Below are positions 36,440 to 46,134 of a stretch of DNA of 64,000 nt, piece by piece. Position numbers and translations under genes: made by a program. The notes below the pieces were generated by a model. It was not told where the DNA came from. It saw only the letters and a list, made by a program, of their open reading frames with translations, and did no database searches. The DNA is from Leucobacter triazinivorans. GTDB taxonomy: Bacteria > Actinomycetota > Actinomycetes > Actinomycetales > Microbacteriaceae. Numbering within the stretch: position 1 is the stretch's first letter; every line of letters begins with the position of its first letter. Location: NCBI RefSeq assembly GCF_004208635.1, contig NZ_CP035806.1, positions 1,240,001 to 1,304,000 of the forward strand, read 5' to 3'.

Positions 36440-36835
36440 GTGAATGCGATCGACGCGCTCGGCACCATCGGCGAGGTGCTCTCGTGGTTCGGGCTGGGCC
36501 TCGGCCTCCCCGCGCTGCTGATCGCACTGCTCGTGCGCGCCGGCGATGGCCGCTGGCTTCCCGTGGAGGTCGTGCTGGTGCCGGAGGGGACGCGGATCCG
36601 CGCGCGCTGGTACGCCGCCGACGACTTCCGCGAGCGGCTGCTGACCGCCGACGAGACCGCGCGGTGGCGCGGGCGCGAGACCGTCGACGCCTTCATCAGC
36701 GAGCACCATCCGCATCGGATGCGTGCGGAGCCGCGACGCCCGCTGCTGCACGCGATCTACGTCGCCGGGCTCGCGCTCACCGCCGTGGGCGCGGCGAGCG
36801 TGCTCCTCTCGCTGCTGCCGCTGGTCGTCGCCTGA
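36440..36835 (+). CDS. Small membrane protein of unknown function
   Basis: This 131-aa protein has two predicted spans, one near the N-terminus (IGEVLSWFGLGLGLPALLIALL) and one at the end (AIYVAGLALTAVGAASVLLS). Between them lies a charged cytoplasmic-type domain of about 70 residues with RARWYAADDFRERLLTADE. I do not recognise a family. The GTG start has GGGAG 6 bases before it. Codon use is like the neighbours', so it is likely a real gene. It stands alone between low-complexity DNA and a repeat block. Confidence 0.6.
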   Translation: MNAIDALGTIGEVLSWFGLGLGLPALLIALLVRAGDGRWLPVEVVLVPEGTRIRARWYAADDFRERLLTADETARWRGRETVDAFISEHHPHRMRAEPRRPLLHAIYVAGLALTAVGAASVLLSLLPLVVA

Positions 36836-36838
36836 TCC

Positions 36839-37045
36839 CGCATCACCGGGATCCCGCGGTTCGCAGGTCCCGGGGTTCGCAGAATCCGCGGTTCGCAGAA
36901 TCCGCGGTTCGGGATCCCGCGGTTCGCAGATCCCGGGGTTCGCAGATCCCGCGGTTCAGGATGCCGCGGGTCAGGATGCCGCGGGTCAGGATGCCGCGAA
37001 GAAGATCCCGGGAAGAGGAATCCGCGAAGCGGAACCCGCAATGTG
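36839..37045. repeat. Mixed tandem repeat of 'CGGTTCGCAGATCCC' and 'CAGGATGCCGCGGGT' units
   Basis: Units of about 15-17 bases recur for 200 bases: first variants of GGTTCGCAGAATCCGC, then CAGGATGCCGCGGGT three times, then AGAAGATCCCGGG-like ends. Many units are self-complementary and could fold. No reading frame here looks genic. Confidence 0.75.
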
Positions 37046-37098
37046 GAACCCGGGAACTCCCAGGAATGCCGCCGCTCGCCACCGCGTTCGGTGATCAT

Positions 37099-38091
37099 AT
37101 GGCCGCAACTTCATCGACGCCCCGTTCCCGGATCCTCGTGCTCGTCTCCGTCGCGGCGGTGGTGGCCGCGGGCATCGGCGCCATCGTCTGGGGAGTCGTC
37201 GTCTCCTCGCGATCGAGCGCGACGAACGTCGCGCCCTCTTCGGCCCTGCCCGACGACACCGCCATGGGCGTGGTGGAGCTCAGCGCGCACGACCTGCCGA
37301 AGGTGCGAGCCTACTACGAGGACGCGGTCGGCCTGACCGTGCTGAGCGAGACGCAGAACGAGGTGGTGCTCGGACTCGACGAGCCGCTCCTCCGGGTGAC
37401 CTCGGGCGCGGGAGGCGAATCGGGATCGACCCTGGCCGAGGCCGGCCTGTACCACTCGGCGATCCTCTACCCCGACGCGGCCTCGCTCGCGAGCACGCTC
37501 GTCACCCTCGCGTCCGTCGCACCGGACTCGTTCCAGGGCTCCGCCGACCACGCGGTGAGCCAGGCCTTCTACTTCCTCGACCCCGAGGGCAACGGCCTCG
37601 AGCTCTACATCGACCGCCCCCGCAGCGAGTGGCGCTGGTCAGACGGCGAGGTGCAGATGGGCTCGGCGCAACTCGATCCGGCCGCCTTCATCCAGGAGCA
37701 CCTCGGGGCCGAGTCGGTGGATCCCGACGCCGCGACCATGGGGCACGTGCACCTGAAGGTCGGCGACCTCGACGAGGCCCGGGCCTTCTACGCCGATGCG
37801 CTGGGATTCGCGGTCACGTCACAGACCGACGGCGCCCTGTTCTACGCGGCGGGCGGCTACCATCACCACCTCGCCACGAACACGTGGCAGAGCGCCGGCG
37901 CCGGCACCCGCACGAACGCCACGGGCCTCGGCTCGCTCACCATCACGATCCCCGACGACGGCACCGTCGACGAGATCGCCGATCGGCTCGACGCCGCCGG
38001 ACACGACTCCGAGCGCTCCGACTCGGGTCTCTCGGTCGAGGATCCGTGGGGGAACCTCGTGCGGATCGCCATCGGCGGCGCCGGCGCCTGA
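37099..38091 (+). CDS. Membrane-anchored two-domain VOC protein (catechol dioxygenase-like)
   Basis: This 330-aa protein has an N-terminal span (about residues 13-36), then two vicinal-oxygen-chelate domains. Likely metal ligands are His in LYHSAILYPD, His in GHVHLKVGDL, the His cluster GGYHHHLATNTW and Glu in GNGLELYIDRP. The arrangement resembles CatE-type extradiol dioxygenases and fosfomycin/glyoxalase relatives. Most VOC enzymes are cytoplasmic; the anchor would place this one outside the membrane, which is unusual. ATG 37099 is the only start that keeps the anchor; its ribosome site is weak. Confidence 0.82.
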   Translation: MAATSSTPRSRILVLVSVAAVVAAGIGAIVWGVVVSSRSSATNVAPSSALPDDTAMGVVELSAHDLPKVRAYYEDAVGLTVLSETQNEVVLGLDEPLLRVTSGAGGESGSTLAEAGLYHSAILYPDAASLASTLVTLASVAPDSFQGSADHAVSQAFYFLDPEGNGLELYIDRPRSEWRWSDGEVQMGSAQLDPAAFIQEHLGAESVDPDAATMGHVHLKVGDLDEARAFYADALGFAVTSQTDGALFYAAGGYHHHLATNTWQSAGAGTRTNATGLGSLTITIPDDGTVDEIADRLDAAGHDSERSDSGLSVEDPWGNLVRIAIGGAGA

Positions 38092-38181
38092 GCGGCGGCG
38101 CGGCGGTGCGGCGGTGCGGCGGCGCGGATCCCGGCGCGGATCCCGATGCTGATCCCGGTGCGGATCCCGATACCCGAGCCG

Positions 38182-40545
38182 TCACGCGCCGGCAGCATCG
38201 GCAGCACCGGCAGCACCGGCAGCACCAGCAGCGTCAGCAGCACCAGCAGCACCAGCAGCACCAGCAGCGTCGGCAGCACCAGCAGCACCAGCAGCGTCTG
38301 ACAGCGCGCGAATTCTCGCGGTGAGCACGGGATCCGTCCAGTAGTCGAGATGCCACCTGACCGGACGACCGGGTGAGATCGGGTCGACCGCGTCGAGGTT
38401 CTCGATGCGCCGGATCGCGCCCCCACCGCCGGTCGCTCGGATGCCGGGCCACAGCGGGCTGCCGATCGGGTCGGTCAGTCGCCAGACGTTGACCCAGCTG
38501 TGCGCGCTCGCGAGCACCGCTCGGCCCTCCCCCTCGCTGAAGCAGCGCGGGAAGAAGGTCGAGTAGAGCGTCAGCAGCGGCGATCCGCTCGTGACGAAGC
38601 GCACCCGACCGCCGAACGAGCTCACGTGCCGCAGCAGCCAGAAACCGATCACCGAACCCTGCGAGTGCCCCGAGTAGACGATCGGCCCGTGCCACCGTCC
38701 GAGCGTCCGCTCCAGCTCGGGAAGCACGATGTCCCGATAGCTCAGTCCCGAGAGCGGATGCCATCGGATCGGGAAGAACCCGAGCACGTCGGCGACCGAG
38801 TCGAGAAACTCGCGCACCACGCGGATGCGCCCGAAGAACACCGCGAAGACGATCGCGAAGATGCCGAGGACCAACGAAGTGCCCAGCATCCAAGTGGCCA
38901 CCCGGTTGTCCCACGCCGATGCGTCGACGACCCGGGGCACGTCGCCTCCCAAGTCGAACTCGACGTCGTCGAGGGTGCGGTCCACGATCCACAAGCCCGC
39001 GATCGCGGCCAACCAGAGCACCGCGGTGACCACGACCATCACCCCGAGCCGGTCGGGCAGGCGAGTGATCACGACGTGCAGGTAGCGGAATGCGCGCCAG
39101 GCGACCGTGCGCACCTGCGGCCGCGCGGCGCTCAGCTCGCCGGCCGGGCCGCGCCCGGCGCCGAGCACCAGGAGCACCAGCGCGAAGAGCAGCACCCCGC
39201 CCACCGCGACTGCCGGCATCAGATTGGCCAGCGAGAACGACCACAGATTGAGGTCGTAGGAGGACACCACGAGATGCGGTTGCGGCGCGAGGGGGTGGAA
39301 CCAGGGGATGCGCGCGAGGAACGGCTCCAACGCGAGGAAGATCCACTCGATCCCCATGCGGAGTGCGGCCCCGTACGCCGAGAGCAGGAGCCAGCTGCCC
39401 GTGACCAGGATGCTCGCCCCGGCCGCGCTCGCCGGCGCCCTGGTACCTCGCGCCGCTTGGGAGCGCGCGAGCACCGCGCTGCGGATCAGCAGCACCCCGC
39501 TCAGCACTGCGCTCGCGATCACCCCCAGCACCAGCCCGGTCGACAGCACATCGGGGTGCTCGGTCAGCGTCGCCCAGTACGCCTCCCCCGATACGCACGC
39601 CCGGGGCTCCAGCCCTGCGCAGGGGCCGTGCTCGCTCCAGTAGGCGATGGGCCCGCGCCCGGCGAGAAACCGACCCCAAGTCGAATCGCCCTCGAGCGCC
39701 TGACCGGGCCGCGCGAACCGCAGCCACGCCGCCAGGCCGAGGATCGCGCCCACGTGGAGGGCGCTGAGCCAGACCGGCGCGAAGGTGCCGATGCCGCGGT
39801 GCGCCCCGGCGCCTCTCACCCCGAGTCGCCGCACGATGATCGTGCCGGCGAGGATCAGCGCGGCCGTGCCGACGGTGAGATCGGCCATGCGTTCCGGATC
39901 CGCGCCCTCGAGCGCGATGTGCCCGACGATCGTCTCGAAGATCGCGACCAGCCACAGCAGCGCGGTGCACGTGACAAGCACGCCCTGGATGGCGACGACG
40001 GCGATGACGGTGCGGTCCCGGGCGCGAGGCTGGGCTTGAGGCTGGGCTTGAGGCTGGGCTTGAGGTTGTGCTTGAGGCTGTGCTTGAGGCTGTGCGGGGG
40101 CCGGGGCTTGATCCTGGGCGGGATCCCGGGCGGGATCCCGGGCCTGATCCTGGGCGCGATCCTGGGCGCGATCCCGGGCCTGATCCTGGGCGCGATCCTG
40201 GGCGCGATCCTCATCCGATCCGCTGCCTGCCGCGCCCCGAGCGGGTCTCCCCCAGCCGGTCTCGGCGGCGACATTCAAGAAGGTGAAGGGCAGTGCGGCA
40301 TACCAGAGCGGGCCGGTGAGGCCCCGGTTCGCCCGCGACCAGTTGAACAACCACAGTGTCGTGCTCGCCGGAATCCGCGGCACCACGAAGGTGTCGGTCG
40401 GAGAGGACAGCGGCGAGGCCAGCCGCTCGCCTCTGCCGAGCGACGAGTAGTCGTTCTGCCGGTTGACGCCGTGCACGCGCACCTCGAGTACTCCGCTCGG
40501 GGCGCCCGAGGCCTCGACCGGATCCGCAGGATCACTGATGTGCAT
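38182..40545 (-). CDS. Large membrane protein with lipase-like GHSQG domain
   Basis: This 787-aa protein starts with VLEVRVHGVNRQ, a motif seen at the start of lipase-like hydrolase domains. It continues with about eight spans between residues 180 and 590 and ends with an alpha/beta-hydrolase elbow VYSGHSQGSVIGFWLL, with a likely Asp/His further on. In-frame repeats interrupt it: RAQDQARD units and AQPQ units near residues 105-170, and AAGAAD units at the C-terminus. The substrate is unknown; a membrane lipid or ester is plausible. No convincing ribosome site precedes the ATG. Confidence 0.75.
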   Translation of the reverse strand: MHISDPADPVEASGAPSGVLEVRVHGVNRQNDYSSLGRGERLASPLSSPTDTFVVPRIPASTTLWLFNWSRANRGLTGPLWYAALPFTFLNVAAETGWGRPARGAAGSGSDEDRAQDRAQDQARDRAQDRAQDQARDPARDPAQDQAPAPAQPQAQPQAQPQAQPQAQPQAQPRARDRTVIAVVAIQGVLVTCTALLWLVAIFETIVGHIALEGADPERMADLTVGTAALILAGTIIVRRLGVRGAGAHRGIGTFAPVWLSALHVGAILGLAAWLRFARPGQALEGDSTWGRFLAGRGPIAYWSEHGPCAGLEPRACVSGEAYWATLTEHPDVLSTGLVLGVIASAVLSGVLLIRSAVLARSQAARGTRAPASAAGASILVTGSWLLLSAYGAALRMGIEWIFLALEPFLARIPWFHPLAPQPHLVVSSYDLNLWSFSLANLMPAVAVGGVLLFALVLLVLGAGRGPAGELSAARPQVRTVAWRAFRYLHVVITRLPDRLGVMVVVTAVLWLAAIAGLWIVDRTLDDVEFDLGGDVPRVVDASAWDNRVATWMLGTSLVLGIFAIVFAVFFGRIRVVREFLDSVADVLGFFPIRWHPLSGLSYRDIVLPELERTLGRWHGPIVYSGHSQGSVIGFWLLRHVSSFGGRVRFVTSGSPLLTLYSTFFPRCFSEGEGRAVLASAHSWVNVWRLTDPIGSPLWPGIRATGGGGAIRRIENLDAVDPISPGRPVRWHLDYWTDPVLTARIRALSDAAGAAGAADAAGAAGAAGAADAAGAAGAAGAADAAGA
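38193..38298. repeat. GCAGCACC-type coding repeat
   Basis: Trinucleotide-like GCAGCACCAGCAGCGTC units encode the Ala/Gly/Asp tail of the membrane hydrolase. Length multiples of three keep the frame. Confidence 0.85.
40028..40215. repeat. Two coding minisatellites in the membrane hydrolase
   Basis: A 12-bp unit (GCTTGAGGCTGG) encodes AQPQ repeats at 40030-40100. A 12- to 24-bp GATCCTGGGCGC/GATCCCGGGC family encodes RAQD/QARD repeats at 40110-40215. Confidence 0.88.
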
Positions 40546-40756
40546 ATCGCCCGCCCACTCTCACGACCGCTGCCGGGCATCATCGCCCGCTGACGTCGCG
40601 CGCCGGCGCCGGGAACTCGCTGGAGCGCACCGTATGGTGCAGGTATACCACGCGGTCGCGGGTCTCGACCAGAGGGGCGCGCGAACCGGTTCTTCTGCGG
40701 TTTCGGCGCACGGAACCCGTCTCCGCGCCGCCTCGGGCGTCTCACGCACTTCGCGC

Positions 40757-41095
40757 GCCACAACTCGTCACCTCGCGCGCGATTTGGCAACAACTACTGA
40801 CGCCCGAATGACGGCGGCCGCTTCGGGCGCCACAACTCGTCACCTCGCACGCGATTTGGCAACAACTACTGACGCCCCAACGACGGCGGCCGCTACGCGC
40901 GCCACAACACGTCACCTCACGCGCGATTTGGCAACAACTACTGACGCCCGAAGAAGGGGGCGGGGGCGGCGTACGGGGCGGGGCGGCGGACGGGGACGGG
41001 ACGGGGACGGGGCGGGGGCGGCGTACGGGGGCGGCCGCTACGCGCGCCACAACTCGTCACCTCGCGGGCGATTTGGCAACAACTACTGACGCCCG
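40757..41095. repeat. 72-bp period minisatellite, four copies
   Basis: A 49-bp core starting GCCACAAC and ending CAACAACTACTGACGCCC begins at 40757, 40829, 40901 and 41046. The first three are exactly 72 bases apart and the fourth follows after 145. The 'spacers' are near-identical GGCGGCCGC sequences or G-rich fill, so it is not a CRISPR array. The core ends form GGCGTC/GACGCC palindromes. It fills most of the 660 bases between the membrane hydrolase and soxR, where no gene is seen. Confidence 0.9.
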
Positions 41096-41156
41096 AAGAA
41101 GGGGGCGGGGGCGGCGGACCGGGCGGGGCGGCGGACGGGGGCGGGGCGGGGCGGAG

Positions 41157-41190
41157 GTACACTGAAACCCGAAGCACGCTTGAGGTTCAG
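41157..41190 (+). promoter_or_regulatory. soxR promoter with SoxR-box-like palindrome
   Basis: A TACACT -10-like box (41157-41162) is followed by an imperfect palindrome from CTGAAACCCGAAGC to GCTTGAGGTTCAG. The GCTTGAGG half matches the perfect box before the ferredoxin operon. Autoregulation by SoxR is likely. Confidence 0.5.
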
Positions 41191-41206
41191 CGAGGGGAGG
41201 CGGCCG

Positions 41207-41662
41207 ATGAGCACGCAGGCGCACACCCCCGACGAGCTGCTCGGCGTCGGCGAGATGAGCCGCCGCACCGGCGTCGCCGTGTCGGCGCTGCACTACTACG
41301 AGCGCCTCGGCCTGATCGCCTCCCACCGCACGGACGGCAATCAGCGCCGGTACCCCAGGCACATGCTGCGCCGCGTCGCACTGATCTCGGTGGCCAAGCG
41401 GCTCGGCATCCCGCTCGATGACGTCAAGGAGGCCTTCGCCGACGTGCCGCTGACGGACACCCCGTCGCACGAGGACTGGCAGCGGGCGTCACGCCGCTGG
41501 AAGAGGACGCTCGAGCAGCGGCGCCTCGGCATCGAACGTCTCGAGAAGGAGCTCACGGGCTGCATCGGCTGCGGCTGCCTCTCGATGAAGGCCTGCGGCC
41601 TGCTCAACCCGGACGATCAGCTGGGCGACACCGGCAGCGGTGCCCGGCGCATCCCGGTGTGA
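41207..41662 (+). CDS. soxR: Redox-sensitive MerR-family activator SoxR
   Basis: This 151-aa protein is the [2Fe-2S] redox sensor SoxR. The MerR helix-turn-helix VGEMSRRTGVAVSALHYYER opens it, a dimerisation helix follows, and the cluster ligands are Cys119, Cys122, Cys124 and Cys130 in CIGCGCLSMKAC. Oxidation of the cluster by redox-cycling compounds turns on the target promoter. The ATG is preceded by GGGGAGG. A palindrome in its promoter and another at 44885-44904 match a SoxR box, so the minus-strand ferredoxin operon is the obvious target. Confidence 0.95.
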   Translation: MSTQAHTPDELLGVGEMSRRTGVAVSALHYYERLGLIASHRTDGNQRRYPRHMLRRVALISVAKRLGIPLDDVKEAFADVPLTDTPSHEDWQRASRRWKRTLEQRRLGIERLEKELTGCIGCGCLSMKACGLLNPDDQLGDTGSGARRIPV

Positions 41663-41722
41663 GTGCGCACGGGGATCCGCCCGGCACCCGGCACCCGGCG
41701 CCCGCGTCCCCGCCTGAGCCCG

Positions 41723-41806
41723 CGCGGGAACGCGGGCGCGGGAACGCGAGCGCGGGAACGCGGGCGCGGGAACGCGGGCGCGGGAACGCGGGCGCGGGAA
41801 CGCCCG
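41723..41806. repeat. 14-bp tandem repeat, six copies
   Basis: CGCGGGAACGCGGG units repeat six times between the convergent soxR and superoxide dismutase genes. Each unit is partly self-complementary, so it may act as a terminator region. Confidence 0.88.
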
Positions 41807-41845
41807 CGCGGGCTCCGGATGCGGCCCCCGGGCGCCGGGCGCCGC

Positions 41846-42448
41846 TCAGCCCTGTCGCGCCGCCGCGAAGCGCTCCTGCACATCGGCCCAGTTCACGATG
41901 TTCCAGAAGGCCGCGACGTAGTCGGCGCGCACGTTCTGGTAGTCGAGGTAGTAGGCGTGCTCCCAGACATCGAGCTGCAGCAGCGGCGTGACGCCGAGGG
42001 GCGCGTTGCCCTGCTGGTCGAAGAGCTGGAAGATGACGGGCCGCTTCCCGAGCGCGTCCCAGGCGAGCACCGACCAGCCCGAGCCCTGCACGCCGAGCGC
42101 GGTGGCCGCGAAGTGGCTCTGGAACTTCTCGAACGATCCGAAGTGCTCGTCGAGAGCGGCTGCGAGCTCGCCGGCCGGCTCCCCGCCGCCCTCGGGCGAG
42201 AGATTCTGCCAGAACACGCTGTGGTTGATGTGCCCGCCGAGGTTGAAGGCGAGATCCTTCTCGAGCTTGTTCACATTGGCGAGGTTGCCTGTGTCGCGGG
42301 CCTCCTGCAGCTGTTCGAGCGCGGTGTTGGCGCCCGTCACATAGGCCTGATGGTGCTTGGAGTGGTGCAGTTCCATGATGCGCCCCGAGATGTGCGGCGC
42401 GAGCGCCGAGTAGTCGTAGGGCAGATCCGGGAGGGTGTAAGTGGACAT
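41846..42448 (-). CDS. sodA: Superoxide dismutase (Mn/Fe)
   Basis: This 200-aa enzyme dismutates superoxide to oxygen and hydrogen peroxide in the cytoplasm. Metal ligands are readable: His28 (MELHHSKHH), His76 ([10 protein letters not shown]), and Asp and His in DVWEHAYY. Manganese is likely from the [13 protein letters not shown] context, but Fe/Mn choice needs assay. An AAAGGA ribosome site precedes the ATG. It lies 48 bases after the flavin reductase gene on the same strand, so it may be read from the SoxR-controlled promoter. Confidence 0.97.
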   Translation of the reverse strand: MSTYTLPDLPYDYSALAPHISGRIMELHHSKHHQAYVTGANTALEQLQEARDTGNLANVNKLEKDLAFNLGGHINHSVFWQNLSPEGGGEPAGELAAALDEHFGSFEKFQSHFAATALGVQGSGWSVLAWDALGKRPVIFQLFDQQGNAPLGVTPLLQLDVWEHAYYLDYQNVRADYVAAFWNIVNWADVQERFAAARQG

Positions 42449-42495
42449 GATGTTCCTTTCTCGGGACGGCGCAGCGGGTGCTGCGCCGGGTCGGC

Positions 42496-42989
42496 TCAGA
42501 GCGGGCCGCCGGTGCGGCGGAAGGTGCGATCGACGTAGATCATGGGCTCGGCGCGGTCGCCGACGCGCACGTCGAGCACCTCGGCGACCACCAGCATCGA
42601 CGATCCGACCGGCACCGTCTCGATGCCGCGGCAGCGCAGCGCCGCGCGCACGCCGACCAGGTGCGGCTCGCCCGTCGGCAGCGTCTCCCAGCCCTGCTCG
42701 GCGGTGAAGCGCTCCCCGCCCGTCACCGCGAACTCCTGCGCGATCGCCGCGTGCCGGGCGTCGAGCAGGTGGACCAGGAGCGAATCGGCCGCGAGCAGCA
42801 GCCCGGCGCTGCCGGTGGCCCGGGTCACCGAGAACACGAGCGCCGGTGGATCGACGGAGACCGATGCGACGCTGGAGGCCGTGAGCCCGACGGGCCCCTC
42901 GTCGCCGGCGGCCGTGATGAGCGCGATGCCGGCGGGATGCTCCCGGAACGCGGTCTTGAACTCCGTTGCGAGATCGGTTGCGGTGGCGC

Positions 42990-42993
<4 letters not shown>
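42496..42993 (-). CDS. Flavin reductase-like FMN-binding protein
   Basis: This 165-aa protein of the flavin reductase (HpaC-like) family reduces free FMN or FAD with NAD(P)H. The core includes [18 protein letters not shown], then [22 protein letters not shown], both typical. Its ATG overlaps the reductase stop (ATGA). Next to a ferredoxin, FprA-like reductase and superoxide dismutase, it probably helps regenerate reduced flavin during redox stress or supplies a flavin-dependent partner encoded elsewhere. Confidence 0.88.
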
Positions 42994-44452
<1,459 letters not shown>

Positions 44453-44456
<4 letters not shown>

Positions 44457-44776
44457 ACGGTCTCCTGGGGCGGCAGCGCCGCGATGATCGGGTGGTCGTG
44501 AGCAATGACTCCGAGCGCCGTGCCGCTGCCCGGGGCGCCGATCTCCTCGAAGAACTCCACGTTGGCCGTGTAGTAGTCCTGCCACTCCGCCGGCAGATCG
44601 TCTTCGTAGTAGATCGCCTCGACCGGGCACACCGGCTCGCAGGCGCCGCAGTCCACGCACTCGTCGGGGTGGATGTAGAGCATGCGCTCGCCCTCGTAGA
44701 TGCAGTCCACCGGGCACTCGTCGATGCAGGCGCGATCCTTCAGGTCGACGCACGGCAGGGCGATGACGTAGGTCAT
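44453..44776 (-). CDS. fdxA: 7Fe ferredoxin ([3Fe-4S][4Fe-4S])
   Basis: This 107-aa FdxA-type ferredoxin has Cys9, Cys17 and Cys50 for the 3Fe cluster and Cys21, Cys40, Cys43 and Cys46 for the 4Fe cluster, with Cys25 spare. The surroundings (DRACIDECPVDCIYEG and DECVDCGACEPVCPVEA) and the C-terminal extension match the family. It is the first gene of the operon and should exchange electrons with the FprA-like reductase. A SoxR-type promoter lies about 100 bases upstream. Confidence 0.95.
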
Positions 44777-44876
44777 GCGGCACCCCCGGCGGGGGCCCGG
44801 GCGGGAAGGGTCTGGGCGGGAAGGGTCGGGGCGGGAAGGATCTGGGCGGTCGAGCTCACGGTTGCCACCCTAGAAC

Positions 44877-44907
44877 CTCAAGCAAGGTTGAGGTCAAGTC
44901 GGGCTTA
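44877..44907 (-). promoter_or_regulatory. SoxR-type promoter of the ferredoxin operon
   Basis: On the minus strand TTGACC (44907-44902) and TAGGGT (44882-44877) are separated by 19 bases, the long spacer of MerR-family promoters. The palindrome with arms ACCTCAA and TTGAGGT (44885-44904) falls inside the spacer and overlaps the -35 box, as SoxR boxes do. Confidence 0.82.
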
Positions 44908-44940
44908 CCGCTCCCGATCGCCGCGATCGCCGCGGTCGCC

Positions 44941-45060
44941 GCCACGCGTCGCCACGCGTCGTCACGCGCCGCCACGCGTCGTCACGCGTCGTCACGCGTC
45001 GTCACGCGCCGTCACGCGTCGTCACGCGCCGTCACGCGCCGTCAGGCCGTCACGCCGTCA
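44941..45060. repeat. 10-bp tandem repeat (GTCACGCGTC), about ten copies
   Basis: Exactly 10-base units, GTCACGCGTC or GCCACGCGTC, repeat from 44941 to 45040 and then decay. With the SoxR promoter they fill the gap between the ferredoxin and AraC genes. Confidence 0.92.
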
Positions 45061-45147
45061 CGCGCCGGCGATTGCGTTCTGAGCGCTCTCGGGGCATCAT
45101 CATGGTGGGAGCCACCCGGGATCGACACGCGCACGGAGGTGAGCGAG

Positions 45148-46050
45148 ATGCAGCCGCCCTCCACCGCGACGACGGACGACGTGGCGCTCGCCGAGCGCCT
45201 CGAGTACTGGGAGTACTGGAACCAGCGGGCGCTCGTGGGACTGCGCTGCTCGAGCCCGGCGCCCGACCGGTTCCACGCCAGATCCACGCAGCGCGCCCTC
45301 GACGGCTCGGTGCTCACCCGCATTCAGGGCAGTCAGCACGTGGTCGACCGCAGCGTGCAGCGCATCGCCGCGGTGCCGAAGCACTCGGTGTTCGTGAACG
45401 TGCTCCTCGGCGGCACCGCGTTCCTCTACCACGCGGGCGGCCTGCGCACCCTGCGCGCCGGCGACAGCTTCGTGCACACCACGATGACCCCGTATCTGCT
45501 GGGCTTCGAGCACGACATGGATCTGCTGATCGTCGACATCGATGCGCAGCTCGCGCCCGAGGCCTGGAGCCGCCGCACCGCGCCGTCGCCCGAGATCCGC
45601 ACCACGAGCGAGGCGAGCAGGCGCCTCGCGCGCGACGGGCTGCGCGTGCTCCACGACCCGCGCAGCGGTGACGACGCCCACGAGCGCCTCGCGCGGCACG
45701 CCCTCGGCGTGATGGCGGGCGGATCGGAGACCGAGTTGGCCCGGGAGCGCGCGCTGGGCCTGATCCGCGCGGGCCTCGGCGACCCGGCGTTCTCGGTCGC
45801 CGCGCTCGCCTCCGCGATGCACGTCTCCGAGCGGCAGCTGCGGCGCTGGTTCTCGGATCAGGATCGCGGCCCGGGAGCCGCGATCCTGGAGGAGCGCTTG
45901 CAGCGCGCCCGGCTCGTGCTGCGGGAGCGCGCCGACTTCACGATGAGCGACGTCGCCGCGGCCTGCGGATTCGGATCGGCCTCTGCCTTCGCCCGCGCGT
46001 TCCGCGCGCGCTTCGGCGCATCGCCGAGCGAGTTCCGCAACCGGGGCTGA
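45148..46050 (+). CDS. AraC-family transcriptional regulator
   Basis: This 300-aa regulator has an N-terminal AraC-binding-2-like sensing domain (about residues 40-180) and a C-terminal double helix-turn-helix (FSVAALASAMHVSERQLRRWF, then FTMSDVAAACGFGSASAFARAF). The build resembles FeaR and ThcR activators of amine, aryl or alkyl catabolism. I chose ATG 45148 because GGAGG lies 8 bases upstream; a GTG at 45139 has no site. A pair of direct repeats 22 bases apart (47554-47588) before the alcohol dehydrogenase is its likely target. Confidence 0.9.
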   Translation: MQPPSTATTDDVALAERLEYWEYWNQRALVGLRCSSPAPDRFHARSTQRALDGSVLTRIQGSQHVVDRSVQRIAAVPKHSVFVNVLLGGTAFLYHAGGLRTLRAGDSFVHTTMTPYLLGFEHDMDLLIVDIDAQLAPEAWSRRTAPSPEIRTTSEASRRLARDGLRVLHDPRSGDDAHERLARHALGVMAGGSETELARERALGLIRAGLGDPAFSVAALASAMHVSERQLRRWFSDQDRGPGAAILEERLQRARLVLRERADFTMSDVAAACGFGSASAFARAFRARFGASPSEFRNRG

Positions 46051-46053
46051 CCG

Positions 46054-46105
46054 CCGGCACGCGCAGCCGGCACGCGCAGCCGGCACGCGCAGCCGGCACG
46101 CGCCG
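46054..46105. repeat. 13-bp tandem repeat, four copies
   Basis: CCGGCACGCGCAG repeats at 46054, 46067, 46080 and 46093 between the convergent AraC and MFS genes. Confidence 0.92.
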
Positions 46106-46134
46106 CCGGTCGCCGCGCCGCCGAAACGCGCCGC

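Noticed and set aside
40757..41095. CRISPR array
   Set aside because: The repeat cores are about 49 bp, the spacers are similar to one another, and no cas gene is present; it is a minisatellite.
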